NCBI RefSeq assembly: GCF_037892195.1
Contig: NZ_JATACI010000002.1
Coordinates: forward strand, 1,054,001 to 1,118,000
DNA: 64,000 bases
Source of the DNA: Yoonia sp. GPGPB17
Lineage (GTDB): Bacteria; Pseudomonadota; Alphaproteobacteria; Rhodobacterales; Rhodobacteraceae
Direction of reading: 5' to 3'
Part shown: piece by piece, positions 1 to 8,646 of the stretch
Numbering within the stretch: position 1 is the first letter of the stretch
Layout of the letters: the number at the start of each line of letters is the position of its first letter
Notes under the pieces: generated by a model
The model's input: the letters and a program-made list of their open reading frames with translations, nothing else
The model's database searches: none
Told to the model about the DNA's origin: nothing
Position numbers and translations under genes: made by a program

Positions 1-1
1 G

Positions 2-505
2 GACCGTCCCGAATACAAATCTAAGCAACAGCCTCTGACCGGCCCACCCAACATGACGGTGTTTGAGGCGGTATCGAAAATGTCCGAGAAAAACTATGGC
101 TGCGTCATCGTCACAGATGAAGATCAGCAAGTGACCGGCGTCGTGACCGAGCGCGATGTCATGAACAAACTGGTTGGTGGTGGTCTTGATCCCAAGACAA
201 CCAAACTGTCGGATATCATGACTTCAAATCCGAGGCTGGCCAACGAGACCGACGACATGGTCGATTGGCTGCGGATCATGTCGAATGAGCGGTTTCGCCG
301 ACTTCCAGTAGTTGATGAAAACGGACACATCAAGGCGGTGTTCACGCAAGGTGATTTCGTTTCCTACACATGGCCTGACCTGATCTACCAGATGCGCTCA
401 ATCGCAACGGCTACGGTAATGAAAAGCTGGCCACTCTATTTGATCGGTGGCGGCGTTGCGCTTTACTCAATCGTTATGGTGATTGTTCTTGGCACGCTAA
501 ACTAA
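2..505 (+). CDS. CBS-domain protein with C-terminal membrane anchor (5' partial)
   Basis: The frame is open to the left edge, so the N-terminus is missing; the ATG at 53 is internal to the first CBS motif. Two CBS modules are visible: one running through GCVIVTDEDQQVTGVVTERDVM and a second through SDIMTSNPR to FRRLPVVDENGHIKAVFTQGDF. CBS pairs usually sense adenine nucleotides. The last 25 or so residues (WPLYLIGGGVALYSIVMVIVLG) form one hydrophobic helix, which suggests an inner-membrane anchor with the CBS pair in the cytoplasm. No partner domain is visible in the part present. The cellular role is unknown. Confidence 0.75.
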   Translation, partial: DRPEYKSKQQPLTGPPNMTVFEAVSKMSEKNYGCVIVTDEDQQVTGVVTERDVMNKLVGGGLDPKTTKLSDIMTSNPRLANETDDMVDWLRIMSNERFRRLPVVDENGHIKAVFTQGDFVSYTWPDLIYQMRSIATATVMKSWPLYLIGGGVALYSIVMVIVLGTLN

Positions 506-692
506 ACGTCCACACTCACATCGCTAGGCGTCGAGCATCTGGTTTAAGAAGCGCAAGCCGCCTCATATTGCGGCATTTGAAAAGTCCGGCGCTTTTCGAT
601 CACCGCTGGATTAGATCTGACCCGACAAGTCTAGCACCGCCGCCGCGCCGCTTAGCAACAGTCTCCGTAGTTGATCTTCAAAGTAAACACCC

Positions 693-721
693 TTCACATG
701 GTCGCGAGAATCGTGTATGTT
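693..721 (+). promoter_or_regulatory. Candidate sigma-70 promoter giving a possibly leaderless mRNA
   Basis: TTCACA (693-698) and TATGTT (716-721) are separated by 17 bases. A start point about 7 bases after the -10 box falls on the ATG at 728, and no Shine-Dalgarno sequence precedes that ATG. The rest of 506-692 shows nothing I can support. Confidence 0.4.
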
Positions 722-727
722 AATGGT

Positions 728-1147
728 ATGAACATACAACAGAACATTGATTATGAGCTTGAAAAGCTGCGCAAAGTCGCGTGGCGCATGGACGCCCTTT
801 TCTTCATCCCACGCACCAATATCTCGGTGGGTCTGGATAACATTGTCGGTCTCGTCCCCGTTGTGGGCGACGCGCTGACGACGCTGCCCTCGCTTTGGCT
901 CATCAATGAAGCACGTAAACTGGGCGCCTCGCCCGGAACATTGGCCTATATGACGCTGAATACGGTTCTCGACTTTTTTGTCGGCATGGTGCCGGTCATT
1001 GGTGACATCTTTGACGTCATCTACAACGCAAATATCCGTAACTATCGTGCGCTAGAGCGCAATCTTAACAAAAAAGCCGCCCACGCCAAAACGGTGCGGA
1101 CGGCTTCGAAATCGGTTGTTTGGGATCAACCAAACCTGTTGGCTTAG
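728..1147 (+). CDS. DUF4112 family membrane protein
   Basis: The protein is about 139 residues with the DUF4112 pattern: a repeated glycine-rich hydrophobic motif, [18 protein letters not shown] and later [17 protein letters not shown], each part of a predicted membrane hairpin, followed by a basic C-terminal tail ([18 protein letters not shown]). The family has no known biochemical function. I chose ATG 728 because family members start close to the [13 protein letters not shown] segment; a TTG at 671 would add 19 unlikely residues. Its TAG stop lies in the same GCTTAGC heptamer as the TAA stop of the convergent ndk gene, so the two genes overlap by 4 bases. Confidence 0.75.
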   Translation: MNIQQNIDYELEKLRKVAWRMDALFFIPRTNISVGLDNIVGLVPVVGDALTTLPSLWLINEARKLGASPGTLAYMTLNTVLDFFVGMVPVIGDIFDVIYNANIRNYRALERNLNKKAAHAKTVRTASKSVVWDQPNLLA

Positions 1148-1566
1148 CCTACAAGCTCAAGACCTGAGAAGAAGAATGCGATCTCTTCTGCGGCTGTCTC
1201 AGGCGCGTCAGATCCGTGCACGGAGTTCTCGCCGATGGACAGCGCAAATTCCTTGCGGATTGTGCCGGGTGCGGCGTCTTCCGGGTTGGTCGCCCCCATG
1301 ACTTCACGGTTCTTTGCGATCGCATCTTCACCTTCAAGCACCTGCACGACGATGGGCTCGGAAATCATGAACTCACACAGCTCGCCAAAGAACGGACGTT
1401 CAGCGTGCACACCGTAGAACTGCTGCGCCTGCGCCAATGTCAGCTGAATGCGCTTGGACGCGACGATACGCAGCCCTGCCTCTTCGAATTTGGCCACGAT
1501 CTGACCGGTCAGGTTACGCTTGGTGGCATCGGGTTTGATGATGGAGAAAGTACGCTGGATAGCCAT
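1144..1566 (-). CDS. ndk: Nucleoside diphosphate kinase
   Basis: This 140-residue protein has the full length of bacterial NDK. It transfers the gamma-phosphate of ATP to nucleoside diphosphates through a phosphohistidine intermediate. The catalytic signature [12 protein letters not shown] with its active-site histidine is present near residue 117, as is the N-terminal [14 protein letters not shown] strand (here [15 protein letters not shown]). The start at MAIQRTF is supported by AGAGG six bases upstream and by family length; an in-frame upstream ATG would add 22 residues. It is divergent from the MFS gene and convergent with the DUF4112 gene. Confidence 0.95.
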   Translation of the reverse strand: MAIQRTFSIIKPDATKRNLTGQIVAKFEEAGLRIVASKRIQLTLAQAQQFYGVHAERPFFGELCEFMISEPIVVQVLEGEDAIAKNREVMGATNPEDAAPGTIRKEFALSIGENSVHGSDAPETAAEEIAFFFSGLELVG

Positions 1567-1690
1567 GTGAAGCCTCTTGGAATTTGCGGGCGTCTGGGCC
1601 CGGTGAAATGATGGCTGCGCCCTACCATGCACATCTGGCCATGAAAAGCAGTGATTTACGCAGACCCCATTGCTGGGCTAGCCTTGGATC

Positions 1691-3001
1691 ATGTGGGCCC
1701 TTATCAAACACCCGGTCTTTGGCCGCCTGTTCTCGGCGCAGGTCATGGCGCTGTTGAGCACGGGCTTGCTGACGGTCGCTCTGGGCCTTCTGGCCTTTGA
1801 TCTGGCGGGTGCTTCCGCAGGGGCTGTTCTTGGGACGGCCTATGCGATCAAGATGCTCGCCTATGTCGGCCTCTCGCCCATCGCTGGCGCACTCGTGGCG
1901 CACCTGCCACGCCGTCCGGTTCTAATTGGTGCTGATCTCGTGCGCGCCGCCGTCGCTCTATCGCTGCCTTTCATTACCGAGATCTGGCAGATCTATCTGG
2001 CAATCTTTCTGCTGCAAACCGCCTCGGCCACCTTTACACCGACCTTTCAGGCGACAATCCCCGACGTCCTGCCGGATGAGGATGACTATTCCCGCGCGCT
2101 TTCGCTTTCGCGCCTCGCCTATGACCTCGAAAACCTGATAAGTCCGGCACTTGCCGGGGTCCTGCTGTTGGTCATGAGTTATCATTGGCTCTTTGGTGGC
2201 ACGGTCATCGGTTTCCTGATCTCGGCCTTGTTGATCTTTGGCACTACCCTGCCCACACGCAGACCCACCAAGGACCGCCCGTTTCGCAACCGCCTGACGC
2301 GTGGCATTCGCATCTATCTTGCGACGCCACGGTTACGCGGTTTGCTCGCGCTAACCCTTACCGGTGCAGCCGCGAGCGCCTTTGTCATTGTGAATACGGT
2401 TGTGGTGGTCCGCAGTGGCTTTGACGGCACCGACGGAGACGTGGCCATCGCATTGGCCTGTTTTGGTGGTGGCTCAATGATTGCCGCGCTCGCCTTGCCC
2501 GGTCTGCTGAAACGGCTCAGTGATCGGCCCGTCATGCTCAGCGGTGCGTGCCTTTTGACGCTACTGATGCTCAGCCAAGCCGTTGTCGCCCCCGGCTGGC
2601 CCATGTTCCTGATCCTTTGGGCGCTTACCGGCGTCGGCTATGCCACCACGCTTACACCGCAAGGCCGCCTGCTGCGCCGGTCCGCCCATGCCGAAGACCG
2701 ACCCGCTGTCTTTACCGCGCAATTCGCATTGTCCCACGCCTGTTGGCTGATCACCTACCCTTTGGCGGGACAAGCGATGACGGCCTGGGGTATGGGCCCA
2801 ACGTTGGGGATACTGGGTGTTCTGGGGGCGATGGGCGTCGCACTGGCTTTGAAGCTCTGGCCAGAAGGCGATCCGGTTGTGATCCCGCATACCCATGACG
2901 ACCTGCCCGCCGATCATCCGCATTTGCAAAAAGATGGCCACGCCCACGCACATGCCTTCATCATTGACGATGAACATCACGCGTGGCCGACGCATGGCTA
3001 G
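1691..3001 (+). CDS. MFS transporter with histidine-rich C-terminal tail
   Basis: The 436-residue protein has about 12 predicted transmembrane helices arranged as two halves around the basic loop PTRRPTKDRPFRNRLTRG, as in the major facilitator superfamily. The early segment HPVFGRLFSAQVMALLSTGL and the helix-2 region resemble efflux-type MFS proteins. The substrate cannot be told from sequence. After the last helix, about 35 residues are rich in His and Asp (HTHDD, DHPH, HAHAH, DEHH), which is unusual for the family and suggests a metal-binding cytoplasmic tail. The 3' end overlaps the convergent EamA gene by 41 bases. Confidence 0.85.
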   Translation: MWALIKHPVFGRLFSAQVMALLSTGLLTVALGLLAFDLAGASAGAVLGTAYAIKMLAYVGLSPIAGALVAHLPRRPVLIGADLVRAAVALSLPFITEIWQIYLAIFLLQTASATFTPTFQATIPDVLPDEDDYSRALSLSRLAYDLENLISPALAGVLLLVMSYHWLFGGTVIGFLISALLIFGTTLPTRRPTKDRPFRNRLTRGIRIYLATPRLRGLLALTLTGAAASAFVIVNTVVVVRSGFDGTDGDVAIALACFGGGSMIAALALPGLLKRLSDRPVMLSGACLLTLLMLSQAVVAPGWPMFLILWALTGVGYATTLTPQGRLLRRSAHAEDRPAVFTAQFALSHACWLITYPLAGQAMTAWGMGPTLGILGVLGAMGVALALKLWPEGDPVVIPHTHDDLPADHPHLQKDGHAHAHAFIIDDEHHAWPTHG

Positions 3002-3893
3002 CCAGCCGACGGCTTCTGCGTGCTGGCAAAAACTCCAACACACCTGCCAAAAGCACCAGGGTTCCACCAATCAGTTCCGTCACAGAAAAGAGTTCTTTCG
3101 CGATCACCGCCGCCGATACGACGCTCACCAGCACCTCTGACATCAGCAAAATGCCCAAACGTGCCGGTTCCAGCTTGGTCGTCGCCCAGAGCAAGCCGAT
3201 GATGGACACCACCCACCACAGCGCACCGGTGAATACCACCCAGAACACAACGGCAAACGGATCGGTAAGTTTCGCCGCATCAGGCAGCGGTGCCAATGCG
3301 GGCGACAAGATCAGCCCGCCCAGCAATGCACCGACGGCGAACACAAAGGTGCTTTCTTTCGTCCCTGCCGTCGATTTCACCTTGATCCCAATCGAAGCCA
3401 CCGCCCAACAGAATCCGCTGGCCAGACCAAGCCATTCGCCTAATCCGCGCGGCAGCGGCACTTCGCCATCGGCGCCCAACATCAGCACCAGCCCGGTCAC
3501 CCCCGCCAGCAGGGCCGCAACCCGCGGCCATGTAATGGGCCAGCCAAGAAGGTAACGCCCGATCAAGGTGCTCCAGACCGGCGTCAGATAGAACAGGATC
3601 ACAATAATCGCGACCCGGCCATAGAGCAGCCCGAGCGAATAGAACATCAACGAACAGCCGCCCAGAATGAGCGAGGCTATCGCCATCGGATGTGAGGAAA
3701 AAAGCGTCTTGCGCCCCGTCCACCCCCAAGGCAGCAAGCAAACCACGGCCACAATCATGATTGACACGGTACCCCACGGACCAATGAGGCCGAGCGCATC
3801 GATCTTGCGCAATGGCAGCCAGTAAAAGCCCCAAAGGACGCCAAAGCCGATGACGATCATGCTCGCCAGAAAAGTGGTCCGTGTGTTGTCCAT
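2961..3893 (-). CDS. EamA/DMT family transporter
   Basis: This 310-residue protein has about ten hydrophobic helices in two EamA repeats, the hallmark of drug/metabolite transporters (RhaT/YdcZ-like exporters). Visible landmarks include the first helix IVIGFGVLWGFYWLPLRKI, the short motif LFYLTPVWSTLIGRYLLG that closes the first repeat, and the second-repeat ending LLMSEVLVSVVSAAVIAKE. It acts in the inner membrane; the substrate is unknown. The basic tail RRSRRLASHASATRDVHRQ lies in the overlap with the convergent MFS gene. It is divergent from the downstream ABC-F gene with about 80 bases between. Confidence 0.85.
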   Translation of the reverse strand: MDNTRTTFLASMIVIGFGVLWGFYWLPLRKIDALGLIGPWGTVSIMIVAVVCLLPWGWTGRKTLFSSHPMAIASLILGGCSLMFYSLGLLYGRVAIIVILFYLTPVWSTLIGRYLLGWPITWPRVAALLAGVTGLVLMLGADGEVPLPRGLGEWLGLASGFCWAVASIGIKVKSTAGTKESTFVFAVGALLGGLILSPALAPLPDAAKLTDPFAVVFWVVFTGALWWVVSIIGLLWATTKLEPARLGILLMSEVLVSVVSAAVIAKELFSVTELIGGTLVLLAGVLEFLPARRSRRLASHASATRDVHRQ

Positions 3894-3974
3894 GTTGCGT
3901 GCTTAAACACACCCAAAACAAAGCGCCACCAAAACCCAATTGACCCCGCACAAAGGATCAATCATAGCCCGCTC

Positions 3975-5830
3975 ATGCTCAAGATTTCTGACATCACCTA
4001 CTCCGTCGATGGCCGCACGCTGGTCGAACATGCGACAGTCACCATTCCCACCGGTCATAAGGTGGGGCTCGTGGGGCGCAATGGCTCGGGCAAGACGACG
4101 CTCTTTCGGGTGATCCGGGGCGAGATGGTGCTGGATACCGGCACTGTCAGCATTCCCAAGGGCTGGAAGATCGGCGGGGTCAGCCAAGAGGTGCCGGGTA
4201 ACGAAGTCTCGCTGATCAAAACCGTGTTGCGCGCTGATACGGAGCGCGAAGCCCTGTTGGCCGAGGCAGAAACCGCCACGGACCCTGCACGCATTGCCGA
4301 GGTGCAAACCCGGCTGGCTGACATCGAAGCATGGTCGGCCGAGGCCCGCGCCGCCACCATCCTGCGCGGTTTGGGTTTCACCCATGAAGAACAGCAAATG
4401 CCCTGCTCCGCCTTCTCTGGCGGCTGGCGGATGCGCGTTGCTCTCGCTGCTGTTCTCTTTTCCGAACCCGATCTCTTGTTGCTGGACGAACCGACCAACT
4501 ACCTCGACCTCGAAGGCGCGCTCTGGCTCGAAGCCTACCTCGTCAAATACCCCCACACCGTTCTGATCGTCAGCCACGACCGAGAGCTACTAAACCGCTC
4601 GGTCGGTGGCATTCTGCATCTCGAAGACAAGGGGCTGATCTACTACACGGGCCCCTACGACACCTTTGCCAAACAACGCGCGGCCAATCGTGCGGTGCAG
4701 GCGGCAGCGGCCAAGAAACAAGACGCCCAACGCCAGCACCTGCAAGCCTTTGTCGACCGTTTCAAAGCCAAAGCCTCAAAAGCCAAGCAAGCGCAATCCC
4801 GTGTCAAAATGCTGGAAAAGATGGAAACCATCCGCGCGCCCGAAGATGCTGCGCGCACCGTATTCACCTTCCCCGAACCCGAAGAGCTCTCGCCGCCGAT
4901 CATTGCGACCGAGGGTGCAGCGGTAGGCTATGGCAACAACATCGTCCTGCATGATCTGAACCTGCGGATTGACCAGGACGATTGCATCGCGCTGCTGGGC
5001 CGCAACGGCGAAGGCAAATCGACGCTGTCGAAAATGCTGTCCGACCGCTTGCCCATCGCTCGTGGGAAAATGGTGACATCCAATAAGCTGCGCATCGGTT
5101 TTTTCGCCCAACATCAGGTCGATGAACTGCGGATCGAAGAAACCCCGCTTGATCACCTGTTCCGTGAACGCCCCGGCGAAGGCCAAGCCAAACTCCGCGC
5201 CCGCCTTGCCGGGTTCGGCCTCGGCGCAGACCAAGCCGACACTGAAGTAGGCCGCCTTTCGGGTGGACAAAAAGCACGCCTGTCGCTCCTGCTGGCCACC
5301 CTGCCCGCGCCGCACCTGCTAATCCTTGATGAGCCGACCAACCACCTCGATATCGAAAGCCGCGAGGCGCTGGTTGAAGCGCTTACTGCCTATTCCGGCG
5401 CGGTGATCCTCGTCAGCCATGACATGCACCTGCTCAGCATGGTCGCCGACCGCCTGTGGCTGGTCAAAGACGGGCACGTGAACCCTTACGAAGAAGACCT
5501 GCAAGCCTATCGCAAAATGCTGCTGACCCCAGAAAAGCCGCGCGAAAAGAACAAACCAACGCCTGTCAAATCCGCAAAACCCTCGCGCGAAGCACTCATG
5601 GCCCTCCGCTCCGACGTGCGCAAAAACGAAGAACGGGTCAAAAAAATCAACGATATGCGCGACAAACTGGCCAAAAAGCTCGCCGATCCCGTGCTCTACG
5701 AAGACGGCAAGGCTTAAGCGAATTGGCGACCTGGAACAAGAAGTACGCGGAAGTCATGGACGGTCTGGAGCGGGCGGAAACCATGTGGATGACTGCTTTG
5801 GAAAAACTGGAAAAAGCCGAGAAAGGCTGA
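3975..5830 (+). CDS. ABC-F ATPase, YheS-like (frameshift near the 3' end)
   Basis: Two ABC domains on one chain without membrane helices mark an ABC-F protein, a ribosome-associated ATPase class. Walker A motifs are GRNGSGKTT and GRNGEGKST; signatures are FSGGWRMRVALA and LSGGQKARLSLL; each is followed by LDEPTN. The GGWRMR signature points to the YheS-like branch. The first frame stops with TAA at 5715-5717 (EDGKA, stop), but the family C-terminal coiled coil (ELATWNKKYAEVMDG to EKLEKAEKG) continues in another frame to TGA 5828-5830. The break lies in GCTTAAGC at 5712-5719, where two extra bases or one missing base would restore the frame. An inverted repeat brackets the restored stop, supporting it as the real end. 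Confidence 0.9.
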
Positions 5831-5848
5831 CACTGGCCTTTCTCGGCT
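5815..5848 (+). terminator. Hairpin spanning the restored stop of the ABC-F gene
   Basis: AGCCGAGAAAGGC at 5815-5827 is perfectly complementary to GCCTTTCTCGGCT at 5836-5848, a 13-bp stem with an 8-base loop that contains the TGA. There is no strong T-run after it, so termination efficiency is uncertain. Confidence 0.55.
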
Positions 5849-5917
5849 TCACGAAACTCTCACCAAAGGCATCAAAGGTCTTGCAAATTTGAAGCCATCC
5901 CTGTCAGACAGAACATC

Positions 5918-6547
5918 ATGACCGAACTCCCTGCCCTGATTGCGGCCTTCACGACGCTCTTTATCATCATCGACCCGCCGGGTCTGGCGCCTGTTTTCAT
6001 CGCCCTCACGCAAGGCATGAATGCGGCCCAGAGGCGCGCCATCGCGATCCGCGCGTTCCTTGTGGCCAGTGGGTTGATGATGATCTTCCTGATCCTCGGC
6101 GAGGCTGTTCTTGGTTTCATAGGCATCTCGATGGACGCCTTCCGCATCGCCGGGGGTATTCTGCTATTCCTCACCGCGCTCGACATGCTGTTTCAACGCA
6201 GGCAAGCCCGCCGCGAAGACAACGCTGCCGAAGGCCAGGCCGAACACCACGACGACCCGTCCGTCTTTCCTCTGTCGCTGCCATTGATCGTCGGCCCCGG
6301 TGCGATCACCACGGTGATCCTGCTGGCTGGCGAAGCGCAGGGGGTCGCCGATATGGGGGCTATTGCTGGCGTGATCATCGCGGTGCTGTTGATTGTTCTT
6401 CTGGCCTTTCTTGCCGCCCCTGCAATCGAACGGGCCTTGGGCAAAACCGGTCTCAACATCGTGACCCGGGTTTTGGGCATGCTGCTGGCCGCGTTGGCCG
6501 TGCAATTTGTTCTGGATGGCCTGCGGGGTTTTGGGATCGGCGGTTAG
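5918..6547 (+). CDS. MarC family integral membrane protein
   Basis: The 209-residue protein has six predicted transmembrane helices in two groups of three, separated by a hydrophilic loop around residues 90-112 (QRRQARREDNAAEGQAEHHDD). The segments FTTLFIIIDPPGLAPVFIALT and FPLSLPLIVGPGAITTVILL are the conserved MarC motifs (DPPG/PVF and PL..GPGAI). MarC proteins were first linked to multiple antibiotic resistance but that role was withdrawn; their transport substrate is unknown. The start ATG follows GACAGAACATC with no strong ribosome binding site. Confidence 0.9.
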   Translation: MTELPALIAAFTTLFIIIDPPGLAPVFIALTQGMNAAQRRAIAIRAFLVASGLMMIFLILGEAVLGFIGISMDAFRIAGGILLFLTALDMLFQRRQARREDNAAEGQAEHHDDPSVFPLSLPLIVGPGAITTVILLAGEAQGVADMGAIAGVIIAVLLIVLLAFLAAPAIERALGKTGLNIVTRVLGMLLAALAVQFVLDGLRGFGIGG

Positions 6548-6563
6548 TGCCTATATCAATCCC

Positions 6564-7141
6564 ATGAGTACAGACCAAATCATGCAATTGACCTATCTGG
6601 TCCTCTTGGGGGCGGCGATAGCCGCTCTGCCATCGTGGCCGGGCGCAGCAATATGGGGAAAATGGCGCAACAGGCCGCGATCTGGGTGCTGATCTTTGTT
6701 GGCGTCATCGGGGCCTACGGGCTGTGGGAAGACATCAGCAATGATGTGAACCCACGCCAAGCCATCATCGATGACAGCACAATTGCCGTGCCGCGCGGGA
6801 ACGATGGCCACTACAACCTGACGCTCGAAATCAACGGTGCATCCGTGGATTTCGTGGTCGATACGGGCGCCAGCCAAGTGGTCCTGTCGCAACAAGACGC
6901 CGCACGGATCGGGATTGATCTGGCATCTTTGAACTACTCCAGCTTTGCCAATACGGCGAATGGTGTGGTGCGCACCGCCCCTGTCATGCTTGAGGACGTC
7001 GTTCTAGGCGGCATCACCGATAGCGGTATTCCCGCCGTTGTTAACGGCGGCGAGATGGATGTGTCCCTGCTTGGTATGACCTATCTAGGGCTCTATGACC
7101 GGATCGAAATCTCGAACGGGCAATTGGTGTTGAACAGATGA
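6564..7141 (+). CDS. Membrane-anchored retropepsin-like aspartic protease, clan AA (frameshift near 6627)
   Basis: The body contains the single aspartic-protease motif VDFVVDTGASQVVLS at about residues 80-95, typical of TIGR02281-type bacterial retropepsin-like proteases, which act as dimers. Homologues begin with a membrane helix (type YLVLLGAA), a short loop, then GKMAQQAAIWVLIFVGVI, a second helix. Here the first helix lies in the frame starting ATG 6564 (MSTDQIMQLTYLVLLGAA) and the rest in another frame from about 6629 (AIVAGRSNMGKM). One missing base or two extra bases around GCTCTGCC (6624-6631) would join them. If no break exists, a GTG start at 6635 would give a 168-residue form. Confidence 0.75.
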
Positions 7142-7233
7142 TCAGAGCTTTCGCCGTTCTTCTGCTTCTGGCAGCCTGCGCACCGCAGCCAACCGAATTG
7201 CCCGAAGATTTCGATGCAACGTTCCCATTCTAG
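7138..7233 (+). CDS. Tiny predicted lipoprotein (31 residues)
   Basis: ATG 7138 overlaps the protease stop codon (ATGA). The translation MIRAFAVLLLLAACAPQPTE and onward is a short hydrophobic signal peptide with a lipobox LAAC, leaving a mature lipoprotein of only about 17 residues that ends in TFPF. Translational coupling and the clear lipobox argue that it is real. Its last bases overlap the stop of the convergent SDR gene. I recognise no family. It may accompany the upstream protease, but that is only inferred from coupling. Confidence 0.5.
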   Translation: MIRAFAVLLLLAACAPQPTELPEDFDATFPF

Positions 7234-8090
7234 TCGCTCAGGAACTGATCAAAAACCTGCTGCTGCAGCTTCTTTCCATCCGGATCGAGGTCGGTCTTAA
7301 GCGCGCAAAACGCTTCGCCCCATTTTGACGTCCGGGTGCGGATCGGCGGCGCATCCGATGCGATGCAATCCATCACAACAGCCGAGACCTCGGCGGCCGT
7401 CTGATAGATATCGGACCCGGCCTGACGGGTCTGCGACCCACCTACGTATTTTTGCAGGATCGGCAGGTATTCGTCATCCAGCATCCCGCCAGTTTCTTCG
7501 ACCTGTTTGAGGACACTGGCCGCAAACTCTGACTGAATACCGCCGGGTTCGACGATGGTAAAATTGATGCCGAAATTCGGCGAAATGTAGGAGGCCATCG
7601 CCTCGGTGTAGCCTTCCACCGCAAATTTCGCGCCGCAGTAAATCTCATTGAAAGGTTGGCCGACAAGGCCGCCGACAGAAGAGATGTTAATCACATGCCC
7701 ACTACGTTGCTTGCGGAAATGCGGGATCACGGCTTTCACACAGCGCACGACACCCATGAAATTGACGTCCATCACCCAAGAGATATCTGCCTCGCTCGCC
7801 TGCTCGGTTGATCGTACAAAACCCGCGCCAGCGTTGTTGATCAAAACATCAATGCGCCCGGCATCGTCAAGCACCTGATCCACACAGGCCGCCACTGAAT
7901 CGAAGTCTTGCACATCCAGCGGCAAGACCTTCAGCGCGACGCCAGCCTCGACCGCCGCAGTATCAAGGGCGGCGCGCTTCCTAAGGTTCCGCATCGTTGC
8001 AAAAACATTGTGCCCGGCCTTGGCCGCATCAACGGCCAATTGGACGCCCAACCCAGAAGAACACCCGGTGGTCAGAATAACTTTGGTCAT
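7230..8090 (-). CDS. Short-chain dehydrogenase/reductase
   Basis: This is a classical SDR of 286 residues. The NAD(P)-binding motif TGCSSGLG is near residue 8, NNAG is near 87, the catalytic Ser lies in ISSVGG, and the YxxxK pair is in YCGAKFAVEGYTEA. The alanine in the S-Y-K context and the length resemble SDRs acting on lipophilic alcohols, but the substrate is not predictable. A C-terminal extension after the Rossmann core (residues 200-286) is longer than in minimal SDRs. It is convergent with the aspartic protease gene. Confidence 0.88.
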   Translation of the reverse strand: MTKVILTTGCSSGLGVQLAVDAAKAGHNVFATMRNLRKRAALDTAAVEAGVALKVLPLDVQDFDSVAACVDQVLDDAGRIDVLINNAGAGFVRSTEQASEADISWVMDVNFMGVVRCVKAVIPHFRKQRSGHVINISSVGGLVGQPFNEIYCGAKFAVEGYTEAMASYISPNFGINFTIVEPGGIQSEFAASVLKQVEETGGMLDDEYLPILQKYVGGSQTRQAGSDIYQTAAEVSAVVMDCIASDAPPIRTRTSKWGEAFCALKTDLDPDGKKLQQQVFDQFLSD

Positions 8091-8191
8091 AGAACCCGCC
8101 TTTCAACTACATTGGTTTCACGTCTAGCGCCGCAGGGTTCGAACGGTAACGTCCTATGCGAATAGAGCCGAAATCGGCCAAAAACGGCGCG

Positions 8192-8644
8192 TTACTTCTC
8201 GGCTTTCATCGTCCAACGGCCACCCTCTTGCGCCCAATACTGTGCAGTGCACCCGGCGTCCGTCAGCACCTTCCATTGACCGCGCGCCGTTTCAAGCGCG
8301 GCACCATCATGCCCGTCAAACAGAATGCAGGTGCGTTCCAGTGTCGTCACCTCATCCGCTCTGACCTCCGCCCCACCCACGCTCATCACGCAACAGAACC
8401 CGTCGCTAGGCCCATCACCCAACAAGACCGACTGATCGGCATCATGCGGCCCACCGGCCATCCCATGCGGCAAAAACTGATCCTCAGGACCCTGCCACAG
8501 CACGTCATCCAGCCGCTGCAATAGTGCTTCATCCCGTCCCCGCACCAGAATGCGCCAACCCGCACCGCGGGCCTTACCGATCAGCATCGGCAAGGTCGCC
8601 TCAAGCGGACTGTCGGTCAGGTGATAGAAGAAAGCAGCGCCCAC
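8192..8644 (-). CDS. holC: DNA polymerase III chi subunit
   Basis: The 150-residue protein matches the HolC family: it begins GAAFFYHLTDSPLEATLPMLIGKARGAGWRI and carries DALL.RLDDVLW-type and FLPHG segments, then a run ending in WKVLTDAGC and YWAQEGGRW. HolC links the clamp loader to single-strand binding protein during replication. The start is GTG at 8644, two bases after the pepA stop, so pepA and holC form a leftward operon, a common arrangement in proteobacteria. Confidence 0.9.
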   Translation of the reverse strand: MGAAFFYHLTDSPLEATLPMLIGKARGAGWRILVRGRDEALLQRLDDVLWQGPEDQFLPHGMAGGPHDADQSVLLGDGPSDGFCCVMSVGGAEVRADEVTTLERTCILFDGHDGAALETARGQWKVLTDAGCTAQYWAQEGGRWTMKAEK

Positions 8645-8646
8645 GC

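Noticed and set aside
728..745. GAAC repeat resembling an alphaproteobacterial LexA box
   Set aside because: The two GAAC units are separated by 8 bases, not the required 7, and lie inside the coding region.
1078..1113. Imperfect hairpin as a terminator at the end of the DUF4112 gene
   Set aside because: It lies wholly inside the coding sequence, has mismatches and no T-run.
8130..8150. GGTTCGAAC as a tRNA T-arm
   Set aside because: No matching acceptor, D or anticodon arm is found around it on either strand.
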